Positions 9,104 through 17,654 of a stretch of 64,000 nt of DNA are shown piece by piece (within the stretch, counting starts at the first letter, position 1; each line of letters opens with the position of its first letter). The notes under the pieces were generated by a model. It was not told where the DNA came from. It saw only the letters and a list, made by a program, of their open reading frames with translations, and did no database searches. Both the position numbers and the translations under genes were made by a program. The stretch is from contig NZ_BDBE01000033.1 in the NCBI RefSeq assembly GCF_001612825.1, forward strand, positions 62,001 to 126,000, written 5' to 3'. Source of the stretch: Nocardia caishijiensis NBRC 108228 (GTDB lineage: Bacteria; Actinomycetota; Actinomycetes; Mycobacteriales; Mycobacteriaceae).

Positions 9104-9748
9104 ATGAGTGTTTCGATTGCGTCGCTGGGACATTCGACAGTGCGGCTGACGGTCGGGGACGGCGTGGTGGTCGTGGACCCCGGCACCTTGGCACCGTCGC
9201 AGGCATTCGACGACGTGGCGGCTTTTCTGATCACCCACGACCACGACGACCACGTCGATATCGCGCGGGTGACCGCCGCGCCGGCCGCGCGACCGAGCAC
9301 CCGGGTGCTCGCACCGCAACCGGTCATCGACAAACTGGTCGCCGCGGGCGGCCAGCTCGAAGGGGCCGTGGAGAGCACCCGTTTCGACATCGCGGGCTTC
9401 GCGGTGCGGCCGATCGTGGGTGACCATGCCGCCATCCACCCCAGCTTGCCGGATTCCCCCAATGTCGCCTACCTGATCGACAACCGGATCCTGCACCCCG
9501 GCGACGCCTTCCCCGACTTGCCCGACGGCACCGCCCTCGACGTGCTGTTCCTGCCGGTGAGCGGGCCCTGGATGCGCTACGCCGATGCCGTGGACTACGT
9601 CGACGCGACCCGGCCGGGCCTCGTCGTCCCCATCCACGACGGCGACCTCGACGACGTCGGCCGCACCCTGACCGACCAACTGGCGGGGTTGCTGCCCGAC
9701 ACCGTGCGCTACCAGCGCCTCGAACTCGACGCGCCGATCACGGTCTGA
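9104..9748 (+). CDS. MBL-fold metal-dependent hydrolase (UlaG-like)
   Basis: 214 residues. The metal motif is THDHDDHVD (HxHxDH), with a second ligand region VGDHAAIHP and GDAFPDLP, and a C-terminal VPIHDGD histidine. Short proteins of this shape are the UlaG/RomA-like branch of the metallo-beta-lactamase superfamily that act on lactones or phosphodiesters. The start ATG 9104 has AGG directly before it and begins at the first beta strand (MSVSIASLGHSTVRL). No operon partner. Substrate unknown. Confidence 0.88.
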   Translation: MSVSIASLGHSTVRLTVGDGVVVVDPGTLAPSQAFDDVAAFLITHDHDDHVDIARVTAAPAARPSTRVLAPQPVIDKLVAAGGQLEGAVESTRFDIAGFAVRPIVGDHAAIHPSLPDSPNVAYLIDNRILHPGDAFPDLPDGTALDVLFLPVSGPWMRYADAVDYVDATRPGLVVPIHDGDLDDVGRTLTDQLAGLLPDTVRYQRLELDAPITV

Positions 9749-9766
9749 CCGGCCGACGCAGAGTGC

Positions 9767-10768
9767 TCAGCGGTTCCGGGCGCCACGACGTTCGGGTTCG
9801 CTGCGGTACCGGGTGGGCGGACCGTAGATGCCGAACGCACGCCACAAACCGACGGCGACCGGGTTCATCAGACCGAGCTCACCGGCCAGGGCGCGCATGT
9901 CGCCGAAATATCCGGCCTTGAGTTCGCGCGAATGCGGTGACTGCCAGAACGCGTCGCGCATCACCGATTTCGGGATGTCAAAGATGCGGGCCATCTCCCG
10001 TGGTGGCGCGGCGAGCTCGTTCACCAGCCACTGCATGGCGATCGGGAAGGCCAGCGAATGGAGGAAGCGTATCGGGGCGTTCATCCGGGAGACGTGCGCG
10101 CGCAGGAAGTCCCCGGCGAAGGAGATGTGGCGTGCCTCCTCGGCGATGTGGATCTCCATGCAGCGGTGCAGTACCGGCGGCACGTTCGCGCCCTCGCGGA
10201 TCACGGCCTTCTGGTAGTGATCGATCGGCTCCTCACCGCCGAGGATGCCGATGAACAGGATGGTGTGCGCGTAGCCACCGGCGACACCGATGAACGGTGA
10301 GATCAGTTTGAACACCGGCCGCATGCCTGGCACGTCCTCGCCGATCCGGTTGACCAGCTCCTGGAACATCTGGATGTGGTTGCACTCTTCGGTCATCTCG
10401 TGCATGCAGTACCGGAACTCGGGCGAGTTGTACGGCAGCTTGAAGACGTACTGCATCATGCCGCGGATCAGGATGCTCTCGAACGCGGCGCCGACCCGGA
10501 TGGCGTTGGCCTGCCGCCAGCGGCCGATCGCGATCTGCCGCGCGAGGGGCTGTTGCTGGTACCACCTCGTCGCGCCGAGCGGGTCGGCCTGCGGCGAGAG
10601 CACCCAGCGCGGGTCGTCGCGGTCGATCGCCATCTCGGGTGCGTCCCAGTCGATGTCGAGATAGGGATCGAACCGCCGGGTGACCGATCCCTCCGACAGC
10701 AGCCGCAGACGCTCCCGGTAGTCCTGGTCGTCCTGCGGCGCGGGCGGTCGTTGAGCGAATCTGGTCAT
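9767..10768 (-). CDS. AurF-like diiron oxygenase
   Basis: 333 residues. Two iron-binding helices are visible: EMTEECNHIQMF and EIHIAEEARHISFAG (ExxH and EExxH patterns of the AurF/ferritin-like diiron group, PF11583). AurF itself N-oxygenates p-aminobenzoate; the many actinobacterial homologues are uncharacterised and often sit in lipid loci. The start at ATG 10768 follows GGGGTTCC; a longer frame would run through the operator region. It lies 114 bases downstream of a TetR gene on the same strand, with two palindromes in that gap, so it is probably controlled by that TetR. Confidence 0.85.
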   Translation of the reverse strand: MTRFAQRPPAPQDDQDYRERLRLLSEGSVTRRFDPYLDIDWDAPEMAIDRDDPRWVLSPQADPLGATRWYQQQPLARQIAIGRWRQANAIRVGAAFESILIRGMMQYVFKLPYNSPEFRYCMHEMTEECNHIQMFQELVNRIGEDVPGMRPVFKLISPFIGVAGGYAHTILFIGILGGEEPIDHYQKAVIREGANVPPVLHRCMEIHIAEEARHISFAGDFLRAHVSRMNAPIRFLHSLAFPIAMQWLVNELAAPPREMARIFDIPKSVMRDAFWQSPHSRELKAGYFGDMRALAGELGLMNPVAVGLWRAFGIYGPPTRYRSEPERRGARNR

Positions 10769-10828
10769 GTGAGGAACCCCTATCGGACGTGCGGCATCAC
10801 GAAGTCTCGCCGGTCGGAGCCGCGTGCT

Positions 10829-10873
10829 CTCACGGTAAGTGAGATCGACGTCCCACACAATAGGTAAGTGGGA
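10829..10873. promoter_or_regulatory. Double operator upstream of the diiron oxygenase gene
   Basis: Two palindromes lie in the gap. CTCAC-GGTAA-GTGAG is at 10829-10843. TCCCAC-N11-GTGGGA is at 10851-10873. The string GGTAAGTG followed by rGAT is repeated 29 bases apart (10834 and 10863). The same word with a trailing GACGTC/GATGTC recurs near the alpha/beta hydrolase at 17.6 kb. Confidence 0.6.
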
Positions 10874-10882
10874 TTTGATGTC

Positions 10883-11593
10883 TCAGTTATCTTGGTCGGG
10901 GCCGAAGAGGTCGGCGACCGGGGTCTGCGCGTCGACGTCGACGCCGACGTCGGCCATGGTGACGGCGATGGTGTTCACGATCCAGCGTTGCAGCACGCGC
11001 GACAGTTCGTCGGCGCTGAGCGGCTGCATGCCGCGGCTGAGCCAGCGATTGACCGAGTTGTCGACCATGCCGACCAGACCGAACGCCATCGGTTCGGCGA
11101 CCTCGGTGGACCCGCCGTGGCGCGCGATACTGATCGCGAAGAGCCGCGCGGTCTGCACCGCGACCGCGGTGCGCGCGTCGGAGACCGACGGCGAGGTGCC
11201 GACGACCCGTTTCGATCCGGCCGCCAGGAATCGGTGCAGGTGCGGGTTCGTGACGATCCAGCCGATGTAGGTCTCGACCGCCCGGGTGACCGCGTCGCCG
11301 ACCGTGCCCTCCGGGCTGAGGACCGGGGTCAGCCGCGTCATCACCTCGGAGATGATCCGGGTGCGCACCTGTTCGTCGAGGTCGTCGCGGTCGCCGAAGA
11401 GCCGGTAGACCACCGAGCGCGGGACACCGGCCCGTTCGGCGATGTCTTTCACGCCGACCCGCGCACCACCCTCGCGGATGGCGACGACGGCGGCGGCCAG
11501 GATCTGGTCACGTCGCTCGGCCTTGTGCCCGTCCCACCGCTGCGATCGACCATCGGACGAGGTAGCGGGTGCGGTGGATTGCGGATTCGGCAC
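10883..11593 (-). CDS. TetR-family transcriptional regulator
   Basis: 236 residues. An N-terminal HTH (RRDQILAAAVVAIREGGARV, then IAERAGVPRSVVYRLFGDRD) is followed by a helical ligand domain. It lies between the AurF-like gene (downstream, same strand) and the end of the FadE operon. Because related palindromes occur upstream of the AurF-like gene, the thiolase operon and the hydrolase, it is the best local candidate for the repressor of all three. An acyl-CoA or sterol-like ligand would fit the neighbourhood; that is inference. It is not the KstR arrangement and the TNNAACNNGTTNNA motif is not seen. Confidence 0.9.
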   Translation of the reverse strand: MPNPQSTAPATSSDGRSQRWDGHKAERRDQILAAAVVAIREGGARVGVKDIAERAGVPRSVVYRLFGDRDDLDEQVRTRIISEVMTRLTPVLSPEGTVGDAVTRAVETYIGWIVTNPHLHRFLAAGSKRVVGTSPSVSDARTAVAVQTARLFAISIARHGGSTEVAEPMAFGLVGMVDNSVNRWLSRGMQPLSADELSRVLQRWIVNTIAVTMADVGVDVDAQTPVADLFGPDQDN

Positions 11594-11665
11594 AGTCGGA
11601 CCCTACACCGCGAGATCGGTCGTCGATGTGCCCGTGACCGGGCCTGCGACGCCGCTTCGGCGCCG

Positions 11666-11698
11666 CTGCCCGGCTGTCACGTGATGACAGCCGGGCAG
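11666..11698 (-). terminator. Strong hairpin at the end of the fadE operon
   Basis: Perfect 14-bp stem CTGCCCGGCTGTCA / TGACAGCCGGGCAG with loop CGTGA, 24 bases after the FadE stop. It separates the five-gene operon from the tetR promoter. No U run, as is usual in this group of bacteria. Confidence 0.75.
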
Positions 11699-11721
11699 AC
11701 GACCGCTGCTGGTCGGCACGG

Positions 11722-13932
11722 TTACGCGCTCGCCGCCGCGTCGCGCGGGAGCCCGAGCATGCGTTCACCGATGACATTGAGCTGCACCTCGGTGGTGCCA
11801 CCGTAGATGGTGGTCGCCCGACCGGCGATGAGCTGTTCCATCGCGTGATCGCTGCGCTCCCCCGGCACCGAGACCACACCCGCGACCCCGAGTTCGGCGA
11901 CGATGAACTCCGAGATCGCCTGTCCCAGACCCATTCCGAGCAGCTTGCCGACACTCGACGTGGTGGAGACATCGATGCCGGACAGCTGCTTGAGCACCAC
12001 CCGGGAACCGATCACGTCCACCGCGCGACTCTCGGCCATCAGCTCGCCGACCCGGTAGCGTGCCACCGGCGACAGGTCGCGGCCGATCGCGAATCGCAGC
12101 AGGTCGGTGTCGGTGGCGTAGGCCTCCATCTTCTGGCTCAGTGCCACCCGCTCACCGGCCAGGGTCGTGCGGGCCACGTGCCAGCCGTCGTCGACCGCGC
12201 CCACCACGTTCTCGTCCGGGATGAACACGTCGTCGAGGAACACCTCGTTGAACAGCGCCGACCCGGTCATCTCCCGCAGCGGGCGCACCGTGATACCCGG
12301 GCTCGACATGTCGAGCACGAAGTAGGTGATGCCCTCGTGTTTCGGCTTGTCCGGACTGGTGCGGGCGATCAGCATCGCCCACTGCGCGAACTGCGCGACC
12401 GTGGTCCAGATCTTCTGACCCGTGACGCGCCAGCCACCGTCGACCTTGACGGCCTTGGTGGTCAGGCTCGCCAGGTCGGACCCGGCGCCCGGTTCGCTGA
12501 ACAGCTGACACCACACGTACTCACCGCGCAGGGTCGGCACGACCAGTTCCCGCTTCTGCCGTTCGTCACCGTGCGGCACGATGGCGCCGACCGCCCAGGT
12601 CCCCATCAGCAGCTGCGGCATCGCGATACCGGAGGCCTTGATCTCCTGCGAGATCACCACCTGTTCGAGGGGCGAGGCCGAACGGCCGTAGGGGCGGGGC
12701 AGGTGTGGCAGGTTCCAGCCGCCGTCGCCGAGGGCGACGAGCTGGTCGTCCTCGTCGTCGATCGCCGCGATCTCGGCCAGTTCGGCGCGGATACCCGCCC
12801 GGATCCGCTCGGCTTCGGCGGGCAGTTCCAGTTCGTTCGACAGGGTCGTGCCCGCCAAGGCGTACCCCGCGACCGCCTCGGCCCGCTCGTCGCGCCCACC
12901 GAGCTGACCGCGCGACGCGAGCGCGCGCCGGTAGTACAGGTGCGCGTCGTGCTCCCAGGTGAAGCCGATACCGCCGTGCACCTGGATGCAGTCCTGGGCC
13001 ACCTCGACGGCGGCGTCGGGAATGATCAGCGCGGCGATCGCGGCCGCGTAGTCGGCGGTGTCGTCGTCGCGATCGAGCGCGTACGCGGCGTCCCACAGCA
13101 CGGCGCGGGCCTTCTCCAGGGCGATGCCCATGTGCGCGCACTTGTGCTTCACACCTTGGAACTGCCCGATCGGGCGACCGAACTGCACGCGGGTCTTGGC
13201 GTATTCGGCGGCGGTGGAGACACACCACGACATCACGCCGACAGCCTCGGCGCCGAGTACGACCGCGGCCACCGAGCGCACCCGGGTCGAGCTCACCGTG
13301 AGCACCCGCTCGGCGGGCACCTCGACCGCGTCGACCTGGAGGTGTCCGGCGCCGCGCAGGACATCGATGTTGTCCTGCCTGCTCACGGTCAGTTCCACGT
13401 TGTCGAAGGCGACCCAGCGCTGCGCACCGTCAACGGTGACCGGTGCGAGGAGCACATCCGCCGACGCCGCCCCTGGCACGCCGTCGGCGGTGCCGTCGAC
13501 GATCAGCGCGCCGTCGCGCAGCACACCGGTCAGCGCCGACGACAGCGCCACCGCACCGGTGCGCGAACCGTCGGTGAGACCGGGCAGTTGGGCGCGCGCC
13601 CACGCTCCCCCGTCCTGTGCCAGCACCGCGCTCGCCAGCGCCGTCGGCACGAACGGACCGGTGTGCAGGCCGCGTCCCAGCGGCTCGAGGGCGACGGCCA
13701 GCGTCAGCAGTCCCGCGCCCTGTCCGCCGAGTTCCTCGGCGATGTGCAGGCTGAGCAGGTCCTGGCCGACGAGGGCGTCCCAGTACGGCAGCTTGCCGTT
13801 CTCGGTGGATTCGACTGCCGCCCGGACGCTTTCGCTGGTGATGGTGCGCTCGACGAAGCCGCTCACCGCGTCGGCGAGGGCCAGGTGGTCCTCGCTGACG
13901 CCCACGCCGAGCTCATAGCTGTTGCGCGCCAT
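11722..13932 (-). CDS. Double-domain acyl-CoA dehydrogenase (FadE)
   Basis: About 736 residues made of two acyl-CoA dehydrogenase folds. The first (about 1-370) has QVHGGIGFTWEHDAHLYYRR. The second (about 385-736) has WCQLFSEPGAGSDLASL, the flavin-contacting WRVTGQKIWTT and a C-terminal IYGGTTEVQLNVIGERMLGL. Fused FadEs such as FadE34 and FadE6 of mycobacteria oxidise acyl-CoA esters, in the FadE34 case a sterol side chain. Start ATG 13932 lies two bases beyond the SDR stop, so it is the last gene of a tightly packed operon. With thiolase, hydratase and SDR alongside, it probably performs the first oxidation of one beta-oxidation cycle. Confidence 0.93.
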   Translation of the reverse strand: MARNSYELGVGVSEDHLALADAVSGFVERTITSESVRAAVESTENGKLPYWDALVGQDLLSLHIAEELGGQGAGLLTLAVALEPLGRGLHTGPFVPTALASAVLAQDGGAWARAQLPGLTDGSRTGAVALSSALTGVLRDGALIVDGTADGVPGAASADVLLAPVTVDGAQRWVAFDNVELTVSRQDNIDVLRGAGHLQVDAVEVPAERVLTVSSTRVRSVAAVVLGAEAVGVMSWCVSTAAEYAKTRVQFGRPIGQFQGVKHKCAHMGIALEKARAVLWDAAYALDRDDDTADYAAAIAALIIPDAAVEVAQDCIQVHGGIGFTWEHDAHLYYRRALASRGQLGGRDERAEAVAGYALAGTTLSNELELPAEAERIRAGIRAELAEIAAIDDEDDQLVALGDGGWNLPHLPRPYGRSASPLEQVVISQEIKASGIAMPQLLMGTWAVGAIVPHGDERQKRELVVPTLRGEYVWCQLFSEPGAGSDLASLTTKAVKVDGGWRVTGQKIWTTVAQFAQWAMLIARTSPDKPKHEGITYFVLDMSSPGITVRPLREMTGSALFNEVFLDDVFIPDENVVGAVDDGWHVARTTLAGERVALSQKMEAYATDTDLLRFAIGRDLSPVARYRVGELMAESRAVDVIGSRVVLKQLSGIDVSTTSSVGKLLGMGLGQAISEFIVAELGVAGVVSVPGERSDHAMEQLIAGRATTIYGGTTEVQLNVIGERMLGLPRDAAASA

Positions 13933-13934
13933 GA

Positions 13935-14813
13935 CTAGCTGGTCTCCTTCAGTTGCGCGGCGACCCCGTCGATGGTCCACGGCCCGTCGGTCTCGACCGT
14001 CCGCACGTCGTGCCAGCCACCGAGTTCGATGATGGCACCGCCCTGCACCGCGAAGACCTTGCCGGTGAGCGGGCAGTCGGCCTCGGCCAGGTGCGCGACC
14101 AGCGGGGAGATGTTGGCCGGGGAGAACGCGTCGAACTCGCCCTCGGGCACTTCGGCGGCGAACAGCGCGCCCATGCCGGGGGTGGCCAGGGTGAGCCGGG
14201 TGCGGGCGATCGGGGCGATCGCGTTCACCCGCACGCCGTAGCGCTCGAGTTCGTCGGCGGCCACCAGCGTCAGCGCGGCGATGCCCGCCTTGGCGGCGCC
14301 GTAGTTGGCCTGACCGGCGTTGGGCATGAACGTGCCCGAGGCCGAGGCGGTGTTGATCACCGATGCCGAGACCGGGTTACCGGCCTTGGTCCGCGCCTTC
14401 CAGTACGCGGCGGCGTGGTGCAGGGTGGCGGCGTGGCCCTTGAGGTGCACGGCGATGACCGCGTCCCACTGGGACTCGTCCATGCCCGCGATGAACGCGT
14501 CGCGCAGGATGCCCGCGTTGTTCACCAGCACATCGAGCGAGCCGTACTCGCTGATCGCCTGGTCGACAAGGGCTTTCGCCCCGTCCCAGGTGGCGATGTT
14601 GTCGGTGTTGGCCACGGCCTGCCCGCCCGAGGCGACGATCTCGTCGACCACCTGCTGGGCGGGTCCGGCATCGGTGCCGGTGCCGTCGTTGGCGCCGCCG
14701 AGATCGTTGACGACGACCTTGGCGCCTTCGCTGGCGAACAGCAGCGCGTGTTCGCGGCCGATACCGCGACCGGCACCGGTGATCACCGCGACGCGACCGT
14801 CAAGCTTTCCCAT
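13935..14813 (-). CDS. SDR-family 3-hydroxyacyl-CoA dehydrogenase-like enzyme
   Basis: 292 residues. NAD-binding GAGRGIG near residue 13, the VVNDLGGANDGTG insertion typical of the MFE-2/peroxisomal hydroxyacyl dehydrogenase branch, NNAGIL, and catalytic Tyr/Lys in NYGAAKAG. It should oxidise a 3-hydroxyacyl-CoA to 3-oxoacyl-CoA, matching the MaoC hydratase directly upstream and the thiolase at the head of the operon. The spacing to MaoC is 12 bases, with GGAGACAAG before the ATG as ribosome site. Confidence 0.92.
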   Translation of the reverse strand: MGKLDGRVAVITGAGRGIGREHALLFASEGAKVVVNDLGGANDGTGTDAGPAQQVVDEIVASGGQAVANTDNIATWDGAKALVDQAISEYGSLDVLVNNAGILRDAFIAGMDESQWDAVIAVHLKGHAATLHHAAAYWKARTKAGNPVSASVINTASASGTFMPNAGQANYGAAKAGIAALTLVAADELERYGVRVNAIAPIARTRLTLATPGMGALFAAEVPEGEFDAFSPANISPLVAHLAEADCPLTGKVFAVQGGAIIELGGWHDVRTVETDGPWTIDGVAAQLKETS

Positions 14814-14825
14814 GAGTCTTGTCTC

Positions 14826-15704
14826 CTAATTGAATTCGACGCGGCCGTCGGTGATGGCGATCTGGCCCGCCGCCTCGGCCTCGAAGGCGTAGGCGCGCAC
14901 GCCGGTGTCGGCGGACTCGGTCGGCCAGAAGGTGGTGGTGATCTCCTGGCCCGGCAGCACGGGCTTGGCGAAACGCACGGCCAGTCGGCGCAGGCGCGCG
15001 GTGTCGCTGTCGGCGAGCTCGGTCAGCGCCGCCCAGGAGGTGAAGGCCATGGTGCACAGGCCGTGGTTGATGATGCCGGGCAGACCCGCCATCTGCGCGA
15101 TCTCGTCGTCGAGGTGGATCGGCATCGGGTCGCCGGAGGCAGGCGAATACCGGAAGGTCTGATCCTTGTCGATCTGCGCGGTGACCCGCGCCGCGGCCTG
15201 GCCCGCGCGATCGGCGTCGGTGATGCGGTGCTCCGGTGCGGCCTCGCCCTCGCCGGTGCCCGCGTCGACCTTGCGGAAGAACGCGGTCAGCCACTGCTCG
15301 TTGACGAGTTCGCCCGCCGCGTCCCGGGTTTCGGCGTACACGACGACGGTCGAGCCGTTGGGCTTGCCGACGTACCCGATCGGCTTGGCGCGCACGACCA
15401 GTTCGTCGCCGGGCCGGATCGGCCGGTGGAACAGGAAGTCCTGCTCCCCGTGCACCAGCTTCATCAGCAGTTCCACCGGGGCGACCGACAGCGCGGCGGG
15501 CGCCATCGACGTGAACACCGGCACCACCGCGAACACCGGTGGCGCGACCGTCCCGTCGCGGTGGGCCGCGATCGGGTCATTGGTCGCGGCGGCGTATTCG
15601 GCGATCCGCTCGGCGGTGACCGAGAAACGCTCCTCCTCGGTCCATTCCCCCAGGCCGGAGCCGTCGAAGACGACTCCGGCCGTGGTCGCTTCGCCGCTGG
15701 TCAC
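14826..15704 (-). CDS. MaoC-type enoyl-CoA hydratase 2 (HtdY-like)
   Basis: About 292 residues with two hot-dog domains. The N-terminal half is degenerate. The C-terminal half carries the hydratase-2 motif in YSPASGDPMPIHLDDEIAQM, followed by PGIINHGLCTMAFTSWA. Overall it resembles mycobacterial HtdY (Rv3389c). The GTG start at 15704 overlaps the SRPBCC stop as GTGA; longer frames run through the neighbouring gene. It would hydrate the trans-2-enoyl-CoA made by FadE to the (R)-3-hydroxy form. Confidence 0.9.
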   Translation of the reverse strand: MTSGEATTAGVVFDGSGLGEWTEEERFSVTAERIAEYAAATNDPIAAHRDGTVAPPVFAVVPVFTSMAPAALSVAPVELLMKLVHGEQDFLFHRPIRPGDELVVRAKPIGYVGKPNGSTVVVYAETRDAAGELVNEQWLTAFFRKVDAGTGEGEAAPEHRITDADRAGQAAARVTAQIDKDQTFRYSPASGDPMPIHLDDEIAQMAGLPGIINHGLCTMAFTSWAALTELADSDTARLRRLAVRFAKPVLPGQEITTTFWPTESADTGVRAYAFEAEAAGQIAITDGRVEFN

Positions 15705-16141
15705 GCCGCGGACCCGACGAGCTCGGTGAACTTGGCCATCGACTCCTTCAGATCCGCCTCGGCGTTCTTGGCGACGGCCTTGCCGATCGGGCCGACGATC
15801 ATGGTGCCCTTGAAGGAGGCGTCGAACGCGGCCGACGAACCGGTGGCGGTCGGCTCGACCTTCAGCACGAATTCCACGGTGACGCCCGCCATGCCGGTAC
15901 CGGTGATCTTCAGGTACTTCTGCGGGTCGACCTCGGCCACGGTCCACTCGATCTTGTTGGCCATGTTCATCACCGACACGACCTCGATGAAGCGCGCGCC
16001 GACGGTCAGTTCGGTGGGCAGGTCCGACCGCCAGCCCTGGTGGATGGTCAGCCATTCCTCCCAGGTCGCCAGGTCACTGAGCTTGGCCCACGCGGCTTCG
16101 GGGGTGATGGGCAGTTCGGTGGAGACGGACACAGATGCCAT
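15701..16141 (-). CDS. SRPBCC-fold protein, Rv0910-like
   Basis: 146 residues, START/Bet v1-like lipid-pocket fold: ITPEAAWAKLSDLATWEEWL, then LTVGARFIEVVSVMNMANKI and GTGMAGVTVEFVLKV. It matches the family in which M. tuberculosis Rv0910 was described as the toxin of a type II pair. No antitoxin-like small gene sits beside it here. Instead it is embedded between a thiolase and a hydratase, with GTGA coupling to maoC and a GAGGAG ribosome site. A hydrophobic acyl/sterol carrier role fits this setting better than toxicity; that is inference. Confidence 0.85.
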   Translation of the reverse strand: MASVSVSTELPITPEAAWAKLSDLATWEEWLTIHQGWRSDLPTELTVGARFIEVVSVMNMANKIEWTVAEVDPQKYLKITGTGMAGVTVEFVLKVEPTATGSSAAFDASFKGTMIVGPIGKAVAKNAEADLKESMAKFTELVGSAA

Positions 16142-16171
16142 GGGGATACTCCTCGTTGCGATGGTGGAAAA

Positions 16172-17362
16172 TCAGCGGTTGGCCGGGCGGTAGGCGGTCA
16201 CCACGACCGCACCGCCGAGACCGATGTTGTGCTGCAGGGCGACGCGCGCGCCGTCGACCTGGCGGGCGTCGGCGGTGCCGCGCAGCTGCCAGGTGAGTTC
16301 GCTGCACTGGGCCAGCCCGGTCGCGCCGAGCGGGTGACCCTTCGAGATCAGGCCGCCGGAGGGATTGACGACCCACTTGCCGCCGTAGGTGGTGGCGTTG
16401 TCGTCGACCAGGCGTCCGCCCTCGCCGACAGCGCACAGGCCGAGCGCCTCGTAGGTGAGCAGTTCGTTGGTGGAGAAGCAGTCGTGCAGCTCGATCACGT
16501 CCACGTCCTCGGGCCCGATACCGGCCTGGGCGTAGACGGCCTCGGCGGCGGTGCGCGACATGTCGGCGCCGACCAGGTTGATCGCGCTCTGCGTGGAGAA
16601 GGTGCTCTCGAGGTCGGTGACCATCGACTGCCCGACCATCTCGATCGCCTGGTCGGCCAGGTTGTGCTTGTCGACGAACGACTCGCCGGCCAGGATCACC
16701 GCGCCCGAGCCGTCGGAGGTCGGCGAGCACTGCAGCTTGGTGAGCGGCCCGTAGATCTGCTTGGCCTCGAGCACCTCTTCCAGGCTGTATTCCTTCTGGA
16801 ACTGCGCGTACGGGTTGTTCACCGAGTGCTTGTGGTTCTTGACGCCGATCTTGGCGAACTGCTCGAGGGTGGTGCCGTACCGCTCCATGTGCTCCTTGCC
16901 CGCGGCGCCGAACATGTACGGCGCGGGCGGCATGGCGAATTCCTGCAGTTCGGCCAGCGCCAGCAGGTGCCGCATCATCGGCTGCTCGCGGTCGTCGTAG
17001 GTGGAGCCGAGCGAACCCTTCTGCATCTTCTCGAAGCCGAGCGCCAGCGTGCAGTCGGCCAGGCCGCCTCGGATGGCCTGGGCGGCGAGGTACAGCGCGG
17101 TGGAGCCGGTGGAACAGTTGTTGTTGACATTCACCACGGGAATGCCGGTGAGCCCCAGCTCGTAGACGGCGCGCTGACCGGCGGTCGACTCGCCGTAGAC
17201 GTAGCCGACGTAGGCCTGTTGCACCTGGTTGTAGTCGATTCCGGCATCGGCGAGTGCCTTGGTGCCCGCCTCGCGGGCCATGTCGGGGTAATCCCACTCC
17301 AGCGCGCCCGGCTTCTCGAACTTCGTCATGCCGACGCCGACGACGAACACCTTCTGTGTCAT
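16172..17362 (-). CDS. SCPx-type thiolase / lipid-transfer protein (Ltp1-like)
   Basis: 396 residues, close in pattern to mycobacterial Ltp1 (Rv2790c). Nucleophile Cys83 in VNNNCSTGSTALYL, the HDCFSTNELLTYEALGLC segment, and GGLISKGHPLGATG with the C-terminal histidine. The second catalytic cysteine of classical thiolases is replaced by the SCPx-type HNIGLGGA ending. It should cleave a 3-oxoacyl-CoA (or, in sterol pathways, perform a retro-aldol-type step with a DUF35 partner, which is absent here). First gene of the operon, with a clear promoter and operator upstream. Confidence 0.93.
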   Translation of the reverse strand: MTQKVFVVGVGMTKFEKPGALEWDYPDMAREAGTKALADAGIDYNQVQQAYVGYVYGESTAGQRAVYELGLTGIPVVNVNNNCSTGSTALYLAAQAIRGGLADCTLALGFEKMQKGSLGSTYDDREQPMMRHLLALAELQEFAMPPAPYMFGAAGKEHMERYGTTLEQFAKIGVKNHKHSVNNPYAQFQKEYSLEEVLEAKQIYGPLTKLQCSPTSDGSGAVILAGESFVDKHNLADQAIEMVGQSMVTDLESTFSTQSAINLVGADMSRTAAEAVYAQAGIGPEDVDVIELHDCFSTNELLTYEALGLCAVGEGGRLVDDNATTYGGKWVVNPSGGLISKGHPLGATGLAQCSELTWQLRGTADARQVDGARVALQHNIGLGGAVVVTAYRPANR

Positions 17363-17419
17363 GTACGCACTCCTGTGTGTCGCGTTATCCCAAGTACGTG
17401 GGACTACGTGTACCAGGAA

Positions 17420-17447
17420 GGTATATTGGACATCGTGTCCAAGTCAA
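17420..17447 (-). promoter_or_regulatory. Promoter with embedded operator for the thiolase-fadE operon
   Basis: On the minus strand, -35 TTGACT (17447-17442) and -10 TATACC (17425-17420) are 16 bases apart. The spacer is filled by a perfect 17-base palindrome TTGGACATCGTGTCCAA (17426-17442). A repressor bound there would block RNA polymerase directly. Confidence 0.65.
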
Positions 17448-17599
17448 CACCTCGGATGGAGCGAATTCCGCCGGTCGCGACGACGCCCGAAACGGTGCCC
17501 GAACACGCCGTTTCGCCTGGAATCTCTACGGTCTACCGCCCTTGACCACTACCGATGTCGACAGCACCGATGTCGGCGCGACAGCGAAAGTTGCAGCGC

Positions 17600-17625
17600 G
17601 GATGTAAGTGAGACACGATGTCCAG
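17600..17625 (+). promoter_or_regulatory. Second copy of the operator near the hydrolase promoter
   Basis: GTAAGTGAGACACGATGTCC at about 17604-17623. Its second part is the inverse of the thiolase palindrome half (GGACATCGTGTC). Its first part equals the GTAAGTGAGA word before the diiron gene. A possible -35 TTGCAG lies about 14 bases before. Confidence 0.55.
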
Positions 17626-17654
17626 GTCAGTGGATCCGGGGTGATGGAGGGAAG

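Noticed and set aside
10883..11593. Calling this TetR KstR because it neighbours a FadE34-like gene
   Set aside because: KstR is divergent from fadE34 in mycobacteria and binds TNNAACNNGTTNNA, which is not found in these promoters; the local motif is different.
11845..13938. A 697-codon plus-strand frame opposite fadE
   Set aside because: Same mirror effect; no motif, and the acyl-CoA dehydrogenase on the other strand is unmistakable.
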